Assembly (NCBI GenBank): GCA_020072905.1
Contig: JAIQGB010000219.1
Span: 1 to 7,443 of the forward strand
DNA from: Terriglobia bacterium
GTDB lineage: Bacteria > Acidobacteriota > Terriglobia > UBA7540
Direction of reading: 5' to 3'
DNA length: 7,443 bases
The notes under the pieces are model-generated. The model saw only the letters and a program-made list of their open reading frames with translations, did not search any database and was not told where the DNA came from. Of the stretch, positions 5,433 through 7,443 are shown piece by piece. Position 1 is the first letter of the stretch. Each line of letters begins with the position of its first letter. The position numbers were made by a program, and so were the translations under genes.

Positions 5433-6160
5433 CCGGCACCTCGGTTGGCCTCATCGAGCAGGCGCAAGCCTTCCATCAAGAGGCCCTGCGTCGACATGGT
5501 GGTCGTATGCTCCGAGGTCGTCTTCGAAAAATCCAGCTCCCAACCACCCTCCGTCCAGGTGAGGACCTTGAAAACCGCCTGGTCGCCAGTCAGTTTACCG
5601 TAGGTGGCGTGCGTCACCTGACCTTCCACAAAGGACAGAACACACTCTTCACTGCCGTTGCGAAGAATCAGCGCACAAGTCTTGCGACCCTGCTCGAGCG
5701 AGGTCATCCAGTCCAGCAAATTCATTTCACTCAACTGTCCGGAGACGACGCCGCCGCGCCCTCCCATCTTTTCCATTCGCGCCTGGTTCATCCGGCCCGT
5801 AATGCGGTGCGCCTGAGCGGCGAGCTCGTTCACGAAGAACGGCTTGACGAAGTATTCCTCGACGCCGTCCACGACCGTGCGCAAGTGCTCGTCGATTTCC
5901 TTCTGGGAGGCGAGAAAACAGAAAGGGATGCTCCGGGTCTCTTGGCGGGCGTGCAACTTCTCGAAGAGCGCGCGGCCGTCCATGACCGGCATCGAATAGT
6001 CGCTGATGATCAGGTCGGGCTTCAGCTCGATCGCCTTCATGAGGGCATCGGCGCCGTCGATGGCCGTGATCAGCTCCCCGCATTTATCCAGGCTGCGGGT
6101 CAGCAGTTTCAGGATCGTGGGATTGTCGTCCACCACGAGAATTTTCAGGGCGGCTTGCAT
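5429..6160 (-). CDS. Response regulator: receiver domain plus DUF4388 (PATAN) domain
   Basis: The protein has 243 residues. Residues 5-122 are a CheY-like receiver with every expected residue: acidic pocket Asp11-Asp12, phosphoacceptor Asp54 in IISDYSMP, switch Ser85, and Lys106 in KPFF. After a glycine-rich linker (131-140), residues 140-240 match the DUF4388/PATAN pattern: SGQLSEMNLLDWM, then FVEGQVTHA, then GDQAVFKVLTWTEGGWELDF. This domain is usually taken to mediate protein contacts in two-component and gliding or motility signalling, and it is not DNA-binding. Output is therefore probably through protein interaction. No histidine kinase lies in the window, so the partner is unknown. The ATG at 6160 has AGGAAG ten bases upstream. 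The gene starts 44 bases after moaC on the same strand and probably shares its transcript. Its stop lies in a palindromic repeat. Confidence 0.92.
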   Translation of the reverse strand: MQAALKILVVDDNPTILKLLTRSLDKCGELITAIDGADALMKAIELKPDLIISDYSMPVMDGRALFEKLHARQETRSIPFCFLASQKEIDEHLRTVVDGVEEYFVKPFFVNELAAQAHRITGRMNQARMEKMGGRGGVVSGQLSEMNLLDWMTSLEQGRKTCALILRNGSEECVLSFVEGQVTHATYGKLTGDQAVFKVLTWTEGGWELDFSKTTSEHTTTMSTQGLLMEGLRLLDEANRGAG

Positions 6161-6204
6161 AGTTCAGTGGCTTCCTGCCGGGACGATCGAAGCAAGCTGC
6201 ACTT

Positions 6205-6675
6205 TCACCGACGCGCGCGGAACGTGCCGCTCTTCCCTCCACTCTTTTCCAGGAGACGAAGCCGGGTGATTTCGATACCCCGGTCCAAGGCCTTGCACAT
6301 GTCGTAGACGGTCAGAGCCGCCACAGCCGCGGACGTGAGCGCTTCCATCTCGACGCCCGTCGGACCCGTGGAGCGGATCGTCGATGTGATCAAAACACCA
6401 TTTTTGCACAATTCCGCCTGCACATCAATGTGGCTAAACAGCAAGGGGTGGCAAAGTGGGATCAACTCCGAGGTCCGCTTGGCCGCCGTAATCCCCGCCA
6501 CGCGCGCTACTTCCAGCGGGTCGCCCTTGGGATTGTGCCGCAGCGCCCGCCGCGTGCGCGGCTGCATCTTCACCAGAACGCTTGCCACCGCCTGCCGCAC
6601 GGTCGGGGGCTTGGCCGAAACGTCCACCATGCGGACGCGGCCCCCCCGGTCGTAGTGGCTAAGGCTCTTTTTCAA
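6205..6675 (-). CDS. moaC: Cyclic pyranopterin monophosphate synthase MoaC
   Basis: With the TTG start at 6675-6673 the protein has 156 residues, close to the 161 of E. coli MoaC. It converts 3',8-cyclo-7,8-dihydro-GTP, made by MoaA, into cyclic pyranopterin monophosphate, the first stable intermediate of molybdenum cofactor synthesis. Visible motifs are MVDVSAK (16-22), LCHPL (74-78), STGPTGVEMEALTSAAVAAL (102-121) and YDMCKALD (124-131). In the last, Asp125 and Lys128 correspond to the catalytic Asp128 and Lys131 of E. coli. The frame stays open upstream to an ATG at 6801, but those 42 extra residues are encoded by the heptamer repeat DNA and resemble no MoaC. MKKSLSHYDRGGRVRMVDVS matches the usual N-terminus. 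The Shine-Dalgarno before TTG is weak (GGGACGAG). moeA lies 168 bases upstream, and the response regulator 44 bases downstream. Confidence 0.93.
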   Translation of the reverse strand: MKKSLSHYDRGGRVRMVDVSAKPPTVRQAVASVLVKMQPRTRRALRHNPKGDPLEVARVAGITAAKRTSELIPLCHPLLFSHIDVQAELCKNGVLITSTIRSTGPTGVEMEALTSAAVAALTVYDMCKALDRGIEITRLRLLEKSGGKSGTFRARR

Positions 6676-6706
6676 AGTCTCGTCCCAATCACGGTGCGAC
6701 CATTGG

Positions 6707-6834
6707 CAAGTGACAAGTCGCAAGCCAGACGCTAAGTATGAAGGATGAAGTCTGAAGGATGAAAGATGAACGCCTGGAGCTGGCTCTGCGATGGTTTTCA
6801 CACTTCATACTTCAGCCTTCAACCTTCAGCGTCT
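6707..6834. repeat. Opposed heptanucleotide tandem arrays forming a large inverted repeat
   Basis: On the plus strand three CAAGNNN units run from 6707 to 6727. Five units follow from 6738 to 6772: ATGAAGG, ATGAAGT, CTGAAGG, ATGAAAG, ATGAACG. A second array on the opposite strand ends at 6834 with CTGAAGG, TTGAAGG, CTGAAGT, ATGAAGT. Including the shared AGACGCT edge, arm 6727-6763 matches the reverse complement of 6797-6834 at 31 of 38 aligned positions with one gap, around a 33-base loop. It resembles the short tandem heptamer repeats known from cyanobacteria, and similar strings occur between genes in Acidobacteria (recalled). It fills most of the moeA-moaC spacer. Confidence 0.75.
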
Positions 6835-6843
6835 CACCACATC

Positions 6844-7443
6844 TCACTGCCCTTTCGGCAAAACATCCACCCAATCGCCCGCGGCGAGTTCCGTCTGCGC
6901 GGGATGAACCACCAGAAAGCAATTCGCCGCGGCGACGCCGACCAGGTCGCCGGAGCCCTGCCAGCCGATCAGGTCCACGACAGGATCATCGTCCCGAGTC
7001 TCCACGCGCGCGGGCATGAAGGCCGTGAGCCCATGTTTCTGCTGAAAAGGCTTCCCCAGCCGCGCGCGCAGGAGGACCGGCAAAGTAAAATCGCCTCCGC
7101 TCAGCATCGCGATGGCCGGCCGGACGAAGAGCTCGAACGTGACGTAGGTCGAAACCGGATTCCCCGGCAGCCCGAAGAAGTATTTCTCCGCCACGCGGCC
7201 AAAGACCAGCGGTTTCCCCGGCCGAATCGCCACACTTTGAAAAGAAAACTCCGCCCCCAGTTCACTCAGGACCTGTTCCACAAAGTCGTACTTGCCCATC
7301 GAGACGCCGCCGCTTAGGAGCAGGAGGTCCGATTCCAAACCCTCCCGGACCAGGCGGCGGAGCGACTCCATCTCGTCGGGCGCGATGGGCATGGGCCGCG
7401 GACGCCCGCCCGCTGCCGCAACCTGTGCGACCAATGTCTGCGC
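6844..7443 (-). CDS. moeA: Molybdopterin molybdenumtransferase MoeA (C-terminal half, start outside window)
   Basis: The frame runs in from the right edge (7443) to a TGA at 6846-6844, giving 199 residues, about half of a typical MoeA (about 400). MoeA inserts molybdate into adenylylated molybdopterin, releasing AMP and giving active cofactor. Visible in order from the edge are LSGGVSMGKYDFV (about 43-55 of the visible part, the MoCF-fold pterin-binding motif), IRPGKPLVFG (73-82), FFGLPGNPVSTYVTFELFVRP (89-109), and a C-terminal domain IV from about residue 120 that ends AAGDWVDVLPKGQ. All these segments are intact. A TTG at 7434 is not a likely start because the frame continues upstream and the N-terminal domains are missing. 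It lies upstream of moaC on the same strand, so the two may be cotranscribed across the repeat-filled spacer. Confidence 0.93.
   Translation of the reverse strand, partial: AQTLVAQVAAAGGRPRPMPIAPDEMESLRRLVREGLESDLLLLSGGVSMGKYDFVEQVLSELGAEFSFQSVAIRPGKPLVFGRVAEKYFFGLPGNPVSTYVTFELFVRPAIAMLSGGDFTLPVLLRARLGKPFQQKHGLTAFMPARVETRDDDPVVDLIGWQGSGDLVGVAAANCFLVVHPAQTELAAGDWVDVLPKGQ

Noticed and set aside
5507..6307. A 266-codon plus-strand frame opposite the response regulator.
   Set aside because: It is antisense to a complete receiver-DUF4388 protein with all key residues and shows no motif of its own.

Overview
The window reads as chromosomal DNA of a GC-rich bacterium, most likely an Acidobacteriota member. 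This rests on three things: protein families (a PPi-type phosphofructokinase, a receiver-DUF4388 response regulator, a LarA-like tail), GC near two thirds in sampled core genes, and intergenic repeats of kinds I associate with acidobacterial genomes. The lineage is an inference, not a search result.

Left part, plus strand (1-2134). The tail of a LarA/DUF2088-like protein enters from the left edge. An 80-bp inverted repeat (231-310) separates it from a complete PPi-type 6-phosphofructokinase (357-1640). Next is a compact, more AT-rich hicB-hicA toxin-antitoxin pair (1764-2134). Its toxin gene starts with TTG inside the end of hicB and is easy to miss.

Right part, all minus strand (2198-7443). 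Read in transcription order (right to left) the genes are moeA (cut by the window edge), moaC, a receiver-DUF4388 response regulator, mogA/moaB, nuoA, and a large protein resembling tagaturonate/fructuronate epimerases. MoaC, MogA and MoeA belong to one pathway, molybdenum cofactor synthesis: MoaC acts in cPMP formation, MogA adenylylates molybdopterin, and MoeA inserts molybdate. The response regulator sits between moaC and mogA. NuoA is a membrane subunit of complex I, standing here without its usual nuoB neighbour. The spacers suggest several transcription units: mogA has a -10-like hexamer 6 nt before its ATG (possible leaderless mRNA), nuoA has an extended -10, and the epimerase-like gene has its own candidate promoter and a strong Shine-Dalgarno before a TTG start.

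Three spacers carry repeat DNA: the inverted repeat at 231-310, a nested palindrome at 5385-5432 that contains the stop codon of the response regulator, and opposed heptanucleotide arrays at 6707-6834 between moeA and moaC. No gene-free stretch exceeds 300 bases. The longest is 4106-4347, which holds only a candidate promoter and a ribosome binding site. I see no tRNA, rRNA, CRISPR array, insertion sequence or convincing new multi-gene system. The most notable items are the hidden HicA, the repeat architecture, and the isolated nuoA.
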